Program-made: the position numbers and the translations under genes
NCBI GenBank assembly: GCA_964469455.1
Contig: CAYXZX010000085.1
Coordinates: 1-11,332, forward strand
Length of the DNA stretch: 11,332 bases
Source of the DNA: Fen-999 sp964469455
GTDB taxonomy: Bacteria; Pseudomonadota; Gammaproteobacteria; Burkholderiales; Rhodocyclaceae
Direction of reading: 5' to 3'
Notes under the pieces: generated by a model
What the model saw: the letters and a program-made list of their open reading frames with translations, nothing else
The model's database searches: none
Told to the model about the DNA's origin: nothing
Part shown: piece after piece, positions 1 to 6,951 of the stretch
Layout of the letters: every line of letters starts with the position of its first letter
How positions within the stretch are numbered: the stretch's first letter is position 1

Positions 1-1
1 C

Positions 2-895
2 GCCGAACCCGCTCCTGCCGCGCCGGTGGGGGCGAAGCCTTCGCGCGGTCCCGCGCCCCGTGCGAAGCGCGTGAAGGCACCCGATGTTGCCACGGCCGCC
101 GCGCCCGCGGCGACCGTGCCGCCCGAGCCGGAGCCGCCCGCGGACGTTCCGGCGGATACTGTCGCCCAGGCGGAAGAAGCCGTACCGACGCCGCCGGCCG
201 AGGTGGTTCGCGAGCCCGCCGGCGAATCCGCTCAATGGCTGGACTTGCCCAGGGCGGTGCGGATTCGCTATGCGGTGACCATGGGCGACAATGGTTTCGT
301 GCTCGGCCAGACGCTTCAGGAGTTTCGTCAGGACGGTGCGCGCTACGCCATGCGCAGCACGGCGACGACGACCGGGCTGGCCAACATATTCAAGCCCGCC
401 AATGTCGTGAATGTGTCGGAGGGCGAGGTCGCCAAGGGGCGCTTGCGGCCGCGCGAATACCGCGCCGAGCGCGGCAAGGGCAAGCTCGAGTCGGCGCGCT
501 TCAACTGGGAGGAATCGCGGGTGGCCCTGGCGGACGGACGCGAATTCGAACTGCCGGGAGCGACGCAGGACATGCTGTCGGTCTTCTTTCAGCTGGCCTT
601 GATGGTGCCGACCGACGGCCCGGTCATATCGCTGCCGGTCATGACAGGGCGGAAGCTGGAACAATACGATTTCGAGGTGCTCGGCGAAGAGACCGTGGCT
701 ACGCACATCGGCGCGCGGCGGGCGCTGCACCTGCGCGCGCGCCGGCCCGATGCCCGCGATTCAACCGAGGTCTGGCTGAGCCTGGCGGATTCGCGCCTGC
801 CAGTGAAGATCCGCCATGTCGATCGCAAGGGCGATGTATTCGAGCAGGTGGTCGATCGGCTCGAATTCGATGCCAACACGGAAGGAACGCATTGA
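2..895 (+). CDS. DUF3108 domain protein, 5' end outside window
   Basis: The reading frame is open to the window edge. A GTG at 26 is an in-frame candidate start, but the Ala/Pro-rich frame continues upstream, so I treat the gene as 5'-truncated (about 297 codons visible). The first ~75 visible residues are a low-complexity Pro/Ala/Glu linker. The rest (from about LPRAVRIRYAV to the end) resembles the DUF3108 family, with the family-like patterns GFVLGQTLQEF, STATTTGLANIF, RLRPREYRAERG and a C-terminal WLSLADSRLPVKI strand. Family members are usually envelope-associated proteins of unknown function with an N-terminal membrane segment; that segment would lie upstream of the window. The TGA stop overlaps the ATG of the next gene by one base (TGATG at 893-897), so the two are probably translationally coupled. 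No function beyond the family can be assigned. Confidence 0.8.
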   Translation, partial: AEPAPAAPVGAKPSRGPAPRAKRVKAPDVATAAAPAATVPPEPEPPADVPADTVAQAEEAVPTPPAEVVREPAGESAQWLDLPRAVRIRYAVTMGDNGFVLGQTLQEFRQDGARYAMRSTATTTGLANIFKPANVVNVSEGEVAKGRLRPREYRAERGKGKLESARFNWEESRVALADGREFELPGATQDMLSVFFQLALMVPTDGPVISLPVMTGRKLEQYDFEVLGEETVATHIGARRALHLRARRPDARDSTEVWLSLADSRLPVKIRHVDRKGDVFEQVVDRLEFDANTEGTH

Positions 896-2151
896 TGCGC
901 GTTACCGAAAATGCACTAAATGCTTTGGTAGATGTGTTGGCCGACATGCTGAGGTTCAACCAGCCCGCCGACGGCGTGTTGTCGAACCATTTCCGCGTCG
1001 ACAGGACGGGCGGCCGCGAAAGGGCCTGGATTGCCGAGACGGCCTATGCCGTGCTGCGAAGAAAACGGCTGCTGGAGCGGATAGTCAGTGATGGTGGCAC
1101 GCCGAGGCAGTTGGCGCTGGCGGCGCTCGTGCGCTTGCAGGGGTTGAGTCAGCGCCAATTGGCGGACGCCGTGTCGGCCCGTGAAATGGACTGGCTGGCC
1201 GAGATCAAGGCGCGGCCGGAACCAGTCCTGACGCTTGCCGAGAAGGTCGATCTGCCCGACTGGCTGATCGAACGATTGCTGCCCCGAGTGGGCGAAGCGG
1301 AACTGTTGGCGCTGGCGCGCGGACTCAACCAGGCGGCGCCGCTCGACCTGCGCGTGAATGCCATGAAGACCGGCCGTGACGAAGTGCTGGCGCGCCTCGC
1401 GGCCGAGGGCATCGCGGCCGAGGCCTGCCGGTACGCGCCGCTCGGCTTGCGGCTGAGGGGCCGGCCTTCGCTGGCGCGGCACCCTTTGTTCCTCGAAGGC
1501 CAGGTCGAGGTGCAGGACGAGGGCAGCCAGCTGCTCGGCCTCCTGCTTGCGCCCCGCCGTGGCGAGATGGTGGTGGACTTCTGCGCCGGCGCGGGCGGCA
1601 AGACCTTGCTGCTCGGCGCCATGATGCGCTCCACCGGCCGGCTCTACGCCTTCGACGTGGCCGAGAAGCGGCTGGCGAAGATGAAACCGCGGCTGGCGCG
1701 CGCCGGCCTGTCGAACGTGCATCCGGTGCTGATCAGCGGAGAGAACGACATCAAGGTGAAGCGCCTCGCCGGCAAGATCGATCGCGTGCTGGTCGATGCG
1801 CCGTGTTCGGGCCTTGGCACGCTGCGGCGCAATCCCGACCTCAAGTGGCGGCAAACACCGGCCTCGGTGGAGGAACTGACGCGCAAGCAGGCCGACATCC
1901 TGGCTGGCGCGGCGCGGCTGGTGAAGCCGGGCGGGCGGCTCGTGTATGCGACGTGCAGCATCCTCGCCGAGGAGAACGAGGCCGTCGTCGATGCCTTCCT
2001 CGCCAGCCACGGCGAATTCGCCCGGCTGCCGGTGGCTGAACTGCTGGGCAAGCAGGGCATTGCGCTCGATACCGGGATCGACCTGCGTCTGCTGCCGCAT
2101 CGGCATGGCACCGACGGCTTCTATGCCGCCGTGCTGGAGCGTCGCACGTGA
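895..2151 (+). CDS. RsmB/NOP-family SAM-dependent RNA cytosine-C5 methyltransferase
   Basis: A 418-residue protein. The frame is open further upstream to about 235, but that part is the shadow of the DUF3108 gene. ATG 895 is chosen because it overlaps the upstream stop as TGATG and gives a family-typical N-terminus. Residues 1-~140 form a reduced NusB-like RNA-binding region. The catalytic Rossmann domain has the SAM-binding motif DFCAGAGGKT at 228-237. The two cysteines of m5C methyltransferases are present: Cys304 in DAPCSGLGT, which in RsmB is the release cysteine, and Cys354 in YATCS, the nucleophile. The C-terminus has the usual HGTDGFYAAVLER. Known family members methylate 16S rRNA C967 (RsmB) or other rRNA/tRNA cytosines. 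I withhold the rsmB symbol because betaproteobacteria can carry more than one paralogue and this one is not next to fmt/def. It overlaps the following gene by four bases (GTGA). Confidence 0.93.
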   Translation: MRVTENALNALVDVLADMLRFNQPADGVLSNHFRVDRTGGRERAWIAETAYAVLRRKRLLERIVSDGGTPRQLALAALVRLQGLSQRQLADAVSAREMDWLAEIKARPEPVLTLAEKVDLPDWLIERLLPRVGEAELLALARGLNQAAPLDLRVNAMKTGRDEVLARLAAEGIAAEACRYAPLGLRLRGRPSLARHPLFLEGQVEVQDEGSQLLGLLLAPRRGEMVVDFCAGAGGKTLLLGAMMRSTGRLYAFDVAEKRLAKMKPRLARAGLSNVHPVLISGENDIKVKRLAGKIDRVLVDAPCSGLGTLRRNPDLKWRQTPASVEELTRKQADILAGAARLVKPGGRLVYATCSILAEENEAVVDAFLASHGEFARLPVAELLGKQGIALDTGIDLRLLPHRHGTDGFYAAVLERRT

Positions 2152-2708
2152 GGGCAGTCCTGGCCCTGCTCATGACGTGCGGCGCGCTGGCCTGGCATCC
2201 GGAGGCGATTGCTGCGCCGCTGCCGGCCAGAGGGACGGTGGAGGTCTTGTTCACGCCTTGGGACGACGCCGAGGGCGCCTTGCTGGCGGCGATGGCCAAG
2301 GCGCGGCACACGATCCACGTTCAGGCCTTCGTGTTCACCAGCCGCAACCTCGCCCGTGCGCTGGAAGAGGCGCATCGACGCGGCGTGCGGGTCGAGATGC
2401 TGGTCGACCTGGAGCAGACCCGCCGCAACGAGCGCAGCCTGATTCACGAAATTCACGATGCCGGCATCCCGGTCTGGTTCGAAGTGCGCTACGCCAGCGC
2501 CCACAGCAAGGTCATGCTGATCGATGCCGAAGGCGGCATGCCGGCAGTGGTGACCGGCAGCTACAATTTCACGTTCTCGGCGCAGGCGCGCAACGCCGAG
2601 AACGTGGTGATCATGCGGGGAAATGCCGTGCTGGCGCGCCGCTACCTGGACAACTGGCAGCGCCATCGGGGCGAAGCGGTGGCTTATTCGGAGGTGTTTC
2701 CTTCATGA
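2148..2708 (+). CDS. Secreted phospholipase D/Nuc-like single-HKD protein
   Basis: A 186-residue protein starting at GTG 2148, which overlaps the methyltransferase stop as GTGA. No other start would keep the N-terminal signal. Residues 1-~23 are a Sec-type signal peptide (Arg, a hydrophobic stretch, then an AIAA cleavage region), so the mature protein should be periplasmic. It has one HKD motif: His119, Lys121 and Asp126 in HSKVMLID, followed by GSYNFT with Asn140, then a Glu151-Asn152 pair. This is the pattern of the short Nuc-type endonucleases, which dimerise to build one active site from two HKD motifs, rather than the ~500-residue two-motif phospholipases. The likely activity is phosphodiester hydrolysis (nuclease or phospholipase); the substrate is not readable. 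It is coupled by a four-base ATGA overlap to the MscS gene downstream. All active-site residues look intact. Confidence 0.88.
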   Translation: MRAVLALLMTCGALAWHPEAIAAPLPARGTVEVLFTPWDDAEGALLAAMAKARHTIHVQAFVFTSRNLARALEEAHRRGVRVEMLVDLEQTRRNERSLIHEIHDAGIPVWFEVRYASAHSKVMLIDAEGGMPAVVTGSYNFTFSAQARNAENVVIMRGNAVLARRYLDNWQRHRGEAVAYSEVFPS

Positions 2709-3970
2709 CCGCAAACAGCCAGTTCGGCCGCTTGCTGCTAGATCTCTGGGGTGACCTGCAACAGGCCGACGTGCTCTGGCAGGTGGGCGTGCTTGTCTGC
2801 TGTCTGGCGCTGGGCTGGCTGGCCGGGCACTTGGTCCGGAACCGCCAGGTGGTTGATGGCACCGCTGCGTGGCGGATCGGCCAGCGTGGCCTGAAGCGCC
2901 TGGCCTTTCCGGTCACGGCGCTGATGCTGGTTCTCCTGGCGCGCCCTGTTCTCGCGCAGTGGCATCACATCAATCTGCTGTCGTTGGCGGTGCCGCTGCT
3001 GGTGTCGCTGGCGATCATACGCGTCGTGTTCTTCGCACTGCGGCATGGCTTCAGCGGGCCTTGGCTGGCCAGCTTTGAACGCGGCTTTGCCTTCCTCGTC
3101 TGGGGTGCGGTGGCCCTCCATATCACCGGCCTGCTTCCGGATTTGATCGAACTGCTCGAGACCATCCGCTTCACGGTCGGCAAGCAGCCCCTGAATCTCT
3201 GGCTGGTGCTGCAGGGCATCGCCACGGTGATGGGGATGCTGCTGATGGCGCTCTGGATCGGCGGCGCCATCGAGGGGCGCCTGATGGCGGTGCCCGGCCT
3301 GGATTCCAATCTGCGCGCCGTGTTTTCGCGGCTAGCCCGTGCCGCACTGATCCTGCTGGCCGTGCTGATCGGCTTGCCGCTGGTCGGCATCGACCTGACG
3401 ACGCTGTCCATGTTCGGCGGCGCGCTCGGCGTCGGCCTCGGCTTCGGCCTGCAGAAAATTGCCGCCAACTATGTGTCCGGCTTCATCATCCTGCTCGACC
3501 GCTCGATCCGCATTGGCGATCTGATCTCCGTTGGTGCCGACCGCGGCCAGGTGACGCGCATCACGACGCGCTACACGGTGCTGAAGGGCATGACCGGCGT
3601 CGAGGCCATCGTGCCGAACGAGGTGCTGGTCGGCTCGGTGGTCCAGAACGAATCGTTCACCGATACCCGGGTGCGACTGGCCCTGCCGGTGCAGGTGGCC
3701 TACGGCACTGATCTGGAAAAGGCCATGGCGATGCTGGTCGAGGCAGCCAGGTCGCAGCCGCGCGCGCTGGCCGATCCGCCTCCGAAAGCCTTCGTGATGG
3801 CTTTTGCCGATTCTGGCATCAATCTCGAACTCGGTTTCTGGGTCGGCGATCCAGAAGAGGGCGTGCAGCAGTTGCGCTCCGACATCAACCTCGCCATCTG
3901 GCGGACGTTCCAGGCCGGCGGCATCGAGATTCCCTACCCGCAGCGGGAAGTTCGACTGCTGGGCCAATGA
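2705..3970 (+). CDS. MscS-family mechanosensitive ion channel
   Basis: A 421-residue inner-membrane protein. ATG 2705 overlaps the preceding stop as ATGA; the longer open frame upstream is a shadow. Hydrophobic segments lie near residues 23-43, 64-84, 90-111, 125-145, 164-186, 210-230 and 234-264, so it has about seven helices, more than the three of E. coli MscS. The last is the Gly/Ala-rich pore helix with FGGALGVGLGFGLQKIAANYVSG (about 237-259 in shortened form GALGVGLGFG at 239-248). It runs into the beta domain (RIGDLI, GVEAIVPNEVL near 298-308) and ends with the family-typical GGIEIPYPQREV. The presumed role is release of solutes on hypo-osmotic shock. The gene is last in the four-gene run and is followed at once by a hairpin terminator. 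The name of the subfamily (e.g. YbdG-, YnaI- or MscK-like) cannot be decided here. Confidence 0.93.
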   Translation: MTANSQFGRLLLDLWGDLQQADVLWQVGVLVCCLALGWLAGHLVRNRQVVDGTAAWRIGQRGLKRLAFPVTALMLVLLARPVLAQWHHINLLSLAVPLLVSLAIIRVVFFALRHGFSGPWLASFERGFAFLVWGAVALHITGLLPDLIELLETIRFTVGKQPLNLWLVLQGIATVMGMLLMALWIGGAIEGRLMAVPGLDSNLRAVFSRLARAALILLAVLIGLPLVGIDLTTLSMFGGALGVGLGFGLQKIAANYVSGFIILLDRSIRIGDLISVGADRGQVTRITTRYTVLKGMTGVEAIVPNEVLVGSVVQNESFTDTRVRLALPVQVAYGTDLEKAMAMLVEAARSQPRALADPPPKAFVMAFADSGINLELGFWVGDPEEGVQQLRSDINLAIWRTFQAGGIEIPYPQREVRLLGQ

Positions 3971-3972
3971 AA

Positions 3973-3995
3973 AAAGCCCGCGTGATGCGGGCTTT
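3973..3995. terminator. Hairpin terminator between converging MscS and rpmG genes
   Basis: A 9-bp perfect stem, AAAGCCCGC / GCGGGCTTT, with the five-base loop GTGAT, starts two bases after the MscS stop. The stem is flanked by A residues on the left and its right arm ends in TTT, so it can act in both directions: for the plus-strand MscS transcript and for the minus-strand rpmB-rpmG transcript. Confidence 0.8.
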
Positions 3996-4019
3996 CTGGT
4001 CCGAGGCCGGAAGGCCGGA

Positions 4020-4187
4020 TTACTTGAGCTTCACTTCCTTGTAGGCCACGTGCTTGCGCGCCTTGGGGTCGTACTTCATGAACTCCAGCTTTTCCGGCGT
4101 GGTCTTCTTGTTCTTGGTAGTGGTATAGAAGTGGCCCGTTCCAGCCGTGGATTCGAGCTTGATTTTTTCGCGACCGCCTTTGGCCAT
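4020..4187 (-). CDS. rpmG: 50S ribosomal protein L33
   Basis: Too short for a length-based ORF search but clear in the sequence. ATG at 4187-4185 on the minus strand, TAA at 4022-4020, 55 residues (MAKGGREKIKL... to ...VAYKEVKLK), the normal length for proteobacterial L33. It has no cysteines, so it is the zinc-free (C-minus) form. L33 sits in the large subunit near the E site. It lies 24 bases behind rpmB with a GGGAG ribosome binding site about seven bases before the ATG, so it is almost certainly cotranscribed with rpmB. The shared hairpin at 3973-3995 ends the transcript. Confidence 0.97.
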   Translation of the reverse strand: MAKGGREKIKLESTAGTGHFYTTTKNKKTTPEKLEFMKYDPKARKHVAYKEVKLK

Positions 4188-4211
4188 GATCGTTCTCCCG
4201 GGAGGCGCTGC

Positions 4212-4445
4212 TTAGATTTCGCCGCGCTCGCGCAGCTCGGCGAGGACGACGTCGATGCCCTTCTTGTCGATGGTGCGCAGGCCGGCATTGGACACGCGCA
4301 GGCGTACCCAGCGGTTTTCGCTTTCCACCCAGAAGCGGCGGTTTTGCAGGTTGGGCAGGTAGCGGCGCTTGGTCTTGTTGTTGGCGTGGGAAACGTTGTT
4401 CCCGACCATCGGGGCCTTGCCCGTCACTTGGCAGACGCGGGACAT
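4212..4445 (-). CDS. rpmB: 50S ribosomal protein L28
   Basis: A 77-residue protein starting MSRVCQVTGK and ending LAELRERGEI, essentially colinear with E. coli L28. Recognisable blocks are GNNVSHANNKTKRR, LPNLQNRRFWVESE and IDKKGIDVVL. L28 is a structural protein of the large subunit required for assembly. It is the first gene of the rpmB-rpmG pair and has a good sigma-70-type promoter just upstream (4484-4513), which would give a leader of about 30 bases. The neighbourhood rpmB-rpmG next to radC is widely conserved in proteobacteria. Confidence 0.98.
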   Translation of the reverse strand: MSRVCQVTGKAPMVGNNVSHANNKTKRRYLPNLQNRRFWVESENRWVRLRVSNAGLRTIDKKGIDVVLAELRERGEI

Positions 4446-4483
4446 GGTCTTGCTCCAGTCAGTCGAATTCAGTAAAGCCGCGC

Positions 4484-4513
4484 AGTATACCCGGAAATGC
4501 GGCAGGCTTTCAA
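4484..4513 (-). promoter_or_regulatory. Sigma-70-type promoter for rpmB-rpmG
   Basis: On the minus strand a -35 TTGAAA (plus-strand 4513-4508) is separated by 18 bases from a -10 TATACT (4489-4484). The -10 lies about 38 bases before the rpmB ATG. The -35 box lies within ten bases of the radC stop codon, so rpmB can be expressed independently of radC. This is from motif matching only. Confidence 0.65.
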
Positions 4514-4520
4514 GCCTTTT

Positions 4521-5201
4521 TCAGAGCAAGCCGCGTTCGGCGAAGGAAAGCGGGGCAGCCCGGCCGGCAACGATGAAATGGTCGAGCACGCGCACGTCCA
4601 CCAGCGCCAGGGCTTCCTTGAGGTTGCGCGTGAGCATTTCGTCCGCCGCGGACGGCTCCGCGGCACCCGACGGGTGGTTGTGGGCGAATACGGCAGCGGC
4701 GGCGTTGCAGGCGAGCGCCCGCTTCACCACCTCGCGCGGGTAGACGCTGGTTTGCGTCAGGGTGCCGCGAAACAGTTCCTCCCAGGAAATCAGGCGATTT
4801 TGCGCGTCGAGCCACAAGGCCCCGAACACCTCGTGCGGCAGGGCGCCGAGCTTGAGGCGCAGCCAGTCGCGCACGGCGTCGGGCGAACCGAGCAGATCAC
4901 GATCCCGCATGGTTTCGGCCAGGGCGCGGCGCGCCAGTTCGAGCGTCGCGGCGAGTTGGACGGCCTTGGCCGGGCCAAGCCCCGGCAGTTGTGCGAGTTC
5001 GTTGGGCGAGGCATCGGCCAGCCGAGCCAGGCTGCCGTCGAAATGCACCAGCAGGTCGCGGGCGAGGTCCACGGCGCTCTTGCCCTTGATGCCGACGCGC
5101 AGGAAGATCGCCAGCAACTCGGCGTCGGAGAGTGCCTGAGGCCCGTGCGCGAGCAGGCGCTCCCGGGGTCGTTCGCTTTCTGGCCAGTCGGTGATCGCCA
5201 T
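4521..5201 (-). CDS. radC: RadC family JAB/MPN domain protein
   Basis: A 226-residue protein of normal RadC length. Residues ~1-90 are the helix-hairpin-helix-like N-terminal part (LPGLGPAKA at 72-80). Residues ~105-226 are the JAB/MPN domain with an intact metal-site pattern: His174, His176 and Asp187 in HNHPSG...PSAAD. The start ATG at 5201 gives the expected MAITDWPESERPRERL opening; an AGGAAA lies about 13 bases upstream, so its ribosome binding site is weak. The old assignment as a DNA-repair protein is not well supported in E. coli, and the enzymatic substrate is unknown. It diverges from coaBC across 44 bases and lies upstream of rpmB on the same strand, as in E. coli. Confidence 0.96.
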   Translation of the reverse strand: MAITDWPESERPRERLLAHGPQALSDAELLAIFLRVGIKGKSAVDLARDLLVHFDGSLARLADASPNELAQLPGLGPAKAVQLAATLELARRALAETMRDRDLLGSPDAVRDWLRLKLGALPHEVFGALWLDAQNRLISWEELFRGTLTQTSVYPREVVKRALACNAAAAVFAHNHPSGAAEPSAADEMLTRNLKEALALVDVRVLDHFIVAGRAAPLSFAERGLL

Positions 5202-5208
5202 TCGCGGT

Positions 5209-5239
5209 TAGAATTTCCTTTCAATTCATCGGGATTCTA
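5209..5239. promoter_or_regulatory. Divergent radC/coaBC promoter region with facing -10-like boxes
   Basis: The 44-base gap between radC and coaBC holds TAGAAT at 5209-5214 (plus strand) and its mirror ATTCTA at 5234-5239 (TAGAAT on the minus strand). Each matches the -10 consensus in five of six positions and points toward one of the two divergent genes. I found no convincing -35 box at the right distance for either, so the assignment is tentative. If used, transcripts would start about 25 bases or less before each coding region. Confidence 0.35.
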
Positions 5240-5245
5240 CCTGTC

Positions 5246-6439
5246 ATGGCTGAACTGACCGGCAAGCGCATCGTCCTCGGCATTACCGGCGGCATCGCCG
5301 CTTACAAGGCAGCGGAACTCACGCGGCTGCTGGTGAAGGCCGGTGCCGAGGTGGACGTCGTCATGACCGAGGCAGCCACGCACTTCGTGGGGCCGGCGAC
5401 GTTTCAGGCCTTGTCCGGTCGCGCCGTCTGGACCCGCTTATGGTCGGACGAAAATCGTTCGATGGCCCACATCGACTTGACACGCGGGGCGAGCGCTGTC
5501 CTGGTGGCACCGGCGACCGCCGATTTCCTGGCACGACTCGTCCATGGCATGGCCGACGACCTGCTGACGACGCTTTGTCTGGCACGCGATTGCCCGCTGC
5601 TGGTCGCGCCGGCAATGAATCGGCAGATGTGGGAGAACCCGGCGACGCGGCGCAATGTCACGCAACTGGCGGCTGACGGCGTGACCATCCTTGGGCCCGC
5701 TGCGGGCGAGCAGGCCTGCGGCGAGGTCGGCGAGGGCCGCATGCTGGAAGCGCAGGAGTTGTTCGATGCGCTGGTTGCGTTCCTGCAACCGAAGCTTCTG
5801 GCCGGCAAGAGAGTGTTGCTTACTGCCGGTCCGACCTTCGAAGCCCTTGATCCGGTGCGCGGACTGACCAACACGAGTTCCGGCAAGATGGGCTTTGCGC
5901 TCGCGCGCGCCTGTGCCGATGCAGGGGCGAACGTGACTGTCGTTGCCGGGCCAGTCTGCGAAAGTCAGTCATGGCGGCACGCCAAACGTGTGGACGTGCA
6001 GAGCGCGCTGGAGATGCGCGATGCGGTGCTGGCGGCGCTGCCGGGGCAGGACGTCTTCATCGCCGTCGCCGCCGTGGCGGACTACCGGCCGGCCAGTGCA
6101 GCGGAGCACAAGATCAAGAAGGGGACCGCGAACTTGAGCATCGAACTGGTCGCCAATCCTGACATCCTGGCGGAAGTGGCGGCAAGGGTCGATGCGCCGT
6201 TCTGCGTCGGCTTCGCGGCCGAGAGCCGCAATTTGACTGAGTACGCCGAAGGCAAGCGCCGGTCGAAGAACCTGCCGCTGGTGGTCGGCAACCTCGTCCA
6301 GGACGGACTCGGCGGTGACACCAACCAGGTCACGCTGTTCGATGAGGCGGGAGCGCATCCGCTGCCGTCCGGCGACAAGCTGACCGTGGCGCGCGGCATC
6401 GTTGCCCATATTGCGGAACTCATGAAATGCACCGGATAG
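5246..6439 (+). CDS. coaBC: Bifunctional phosphopantothenoylcysteine decarboxylase / phosphopantothenate-cysteine ligase
   Basis: A 397-residue two-domain enzyme of coenzyme A synthesis. The CoaC half (~1-185) is an FMN-dependent decarboxylase with TGGIAAYK at 14-21, His75 in AHIDL, the substrate motif PAMNRQMW with Asn125, and Cys158 in GEQACGEVGEGRM; these numbers equal those of the E. coli catalytic residues. The CoaB half (~186-397) ligates cysteine to 4'-phosphopantothenate using CTP. It shows TAGPTFEALDPVR (193-205), NTSSGKMG (209-216, with Asn210), AAVADYRP (275-282) and Lys289 in HKIKKG. The ribosome binding site before ATG 5246 is weak. The last 13 bases overlap the start of dut, which suggests coupled translation. 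Confidence 0.98.
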   Translation: MAELTGKRIVLGITGGIAAYKAAELTRLLVKAGAEVDVVMTEAATHFVGPATFQALSGRAVWTRLWSDENRSMAHIDLTRGASAVLVAPATADFLARLVHGMADDLLTTLCLARDCPLLVAPAMNRQMWENPATRRNVTQLAADGVTILGPAAGEQACGEVGEGRMLEAQELFDALVAFLQPKLLAGKRVLLTAGPTFEALDPVRGLTNTSSGKMGFALARACADAGANVTVVAGPVCESQSWRHAKRVDVQSALEMRDAVLAALPGQDVFIAVAAVADYRPASAAEHKIKKGTANLSIELVANPDILAEVAARVDAPFCVGFAAESRNLTEYAEGKRRSKNLPLVVGNLVQDGLGGDTNQVTLFDEAGAHPLPSGDKLTVARGIVAHIAELMKCTG

Positions 6440-6888
6440 ACGTCAAGATCCTCGACGAGCGACTGAAGGACTCATCCGGCCAATATGCGCCCCACTACGC
6501 AACGCCCGGTTCGGCCGGCCTCGACCTGCGCGCCTGCATCGAGGCGCCGCTGACGATCCAACCAGGCCAGACGCATCTGGTGCCGACCGGCATGGCGATC
6601 CACCTCGCCGATCCGGGACTCGCCGCGATGATCCTGCCGCGCTCCGGTCTTGGCCACAAGCATGGCATCGTGCTCGGCAACCTGGTCGGCCTGATCGATT
6701 CCGACTACCAGGGCGAGATCTTCGTGTCGACCTGGAATCGCGGCCAGCAAGCCTTCACGCTGAATCCGCTCGACCGTCTGGCGCAACTGGTGGTGGTGCC
6801 GGTAGTACAGGTCGCCTTCAACGTCGTCGACGACTTCGAGCAAAGCCATCGGGGTGAAGGTGGCTTCGGCAGTACTGGCCATTCCTGA
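6427..6888 (+). CDS. dut: Deoxyuridine 5'-triphosphate nucleotidohydrolase (dUTPase)
   Basis: A 153-residue homotrimeric dUTPase, which hydrolyses dUTP to dUMP and pyrophosphate, keeping uracil out of DNA and feeding thymidylate synthesis. All five family motifs are present: AGLDLRA at 30-36, PRSGLGHK at 71-78, GLIDSDYQG at 88-96 with catalytic Asp91, the Arg117-containing DRLAQ, and the C-terminal P-loop-like RGEGGFGSTG at 142-151. ATG 6427 lies inside the end of coaBC (13-base overlap) and gives the E. coli-like MxxIDVKILD opening. The in-frame pairing coaBC-dut is a conserved gene order. Confidence 0.98.
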   Translation: MHRIDVKILDERLKDSSGQYAPHYATPGSAGLDLRACIEAPLTIQPGQTHLVPTGMAIHLADPGLAAMILPRSGLGHKHGIVLGNLVGLIDSDYQGEIFVSTWNRGQQAFTLNPLDRLAQLVVVPVVQVAFNVVDDFEQSHRGEGGFGSTGHS

Positions 6889-6898
6889 GTGCTGAAAA

Positions 6899-6926
6899 GA
6901 CAAGTCCCGCCGCAGCGGGACTTGTC
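6899..6926 (-). terminator. Perfect 12-bp hairpin ending the redox operon (possibly bidirectional)
   Basis: GACAAGTCCCGC (6899-6910), loop CGCA (6911-6914), GCGGGACTTGTC (6915-6926): a 12-bp perfect inverted repeat. On the minus strand it is followed by TTTT, as expected for an intrinsic terminator of the fccB-ended transcript. On the plus strand there is no T-run, but it starts only ten bases after the dut stop and could also slow that transcript. Confidence 0.8.
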
Positions 6927-6951
6927 CGAGTAAGTCGCCGGTCCTGTCGGA

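Noticed and set aside
916..2106. A 396-codon open frame on the minus strand opposite the RNA methyltransferase gene
   Set aside because: The plus-strand frame carries all catalytic motifs of the RsmB/NOP family. The antisense frame has no recognisable motif and is rich in Gln, Arg and His, typical of antisense shadows.
2148..3970. Secreted HKD nuclease plus MscS-type channel as a candidate phage-defence pair
   Set aside because: The nuclease has a Sec signal peptide, so it acts outside the cytoplasm; the channel is a standard MscS protein; the surroundings are housekeeping genes with no other defence gene or mobile element.
4504..4520. Dyad AGGCTT-TC-AAGCCT followed by TTTT on the plus strand
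   Set aside because: The real hairpin would have only four stable pairs, no plus-strand gene ends here, and the sequence overlaps the -35 box of rpmB. It is not a convincing terminator for radC, which runs the other way.
4521..5201. radC as a marker of a mobile element or prophage
   Set aside because: radC-like genes do occur on mobile elements, but this one sits in the conserved chromosomal order with rpmB-rpmG and coaBC-dut and has a full-length N-terminal domain.
4497..5258. A 253-codon plus-strand open frame opposite radC
   Set aside because: RadC on the minus strand has an intact metal site and normal length; the plus frame has no family features.
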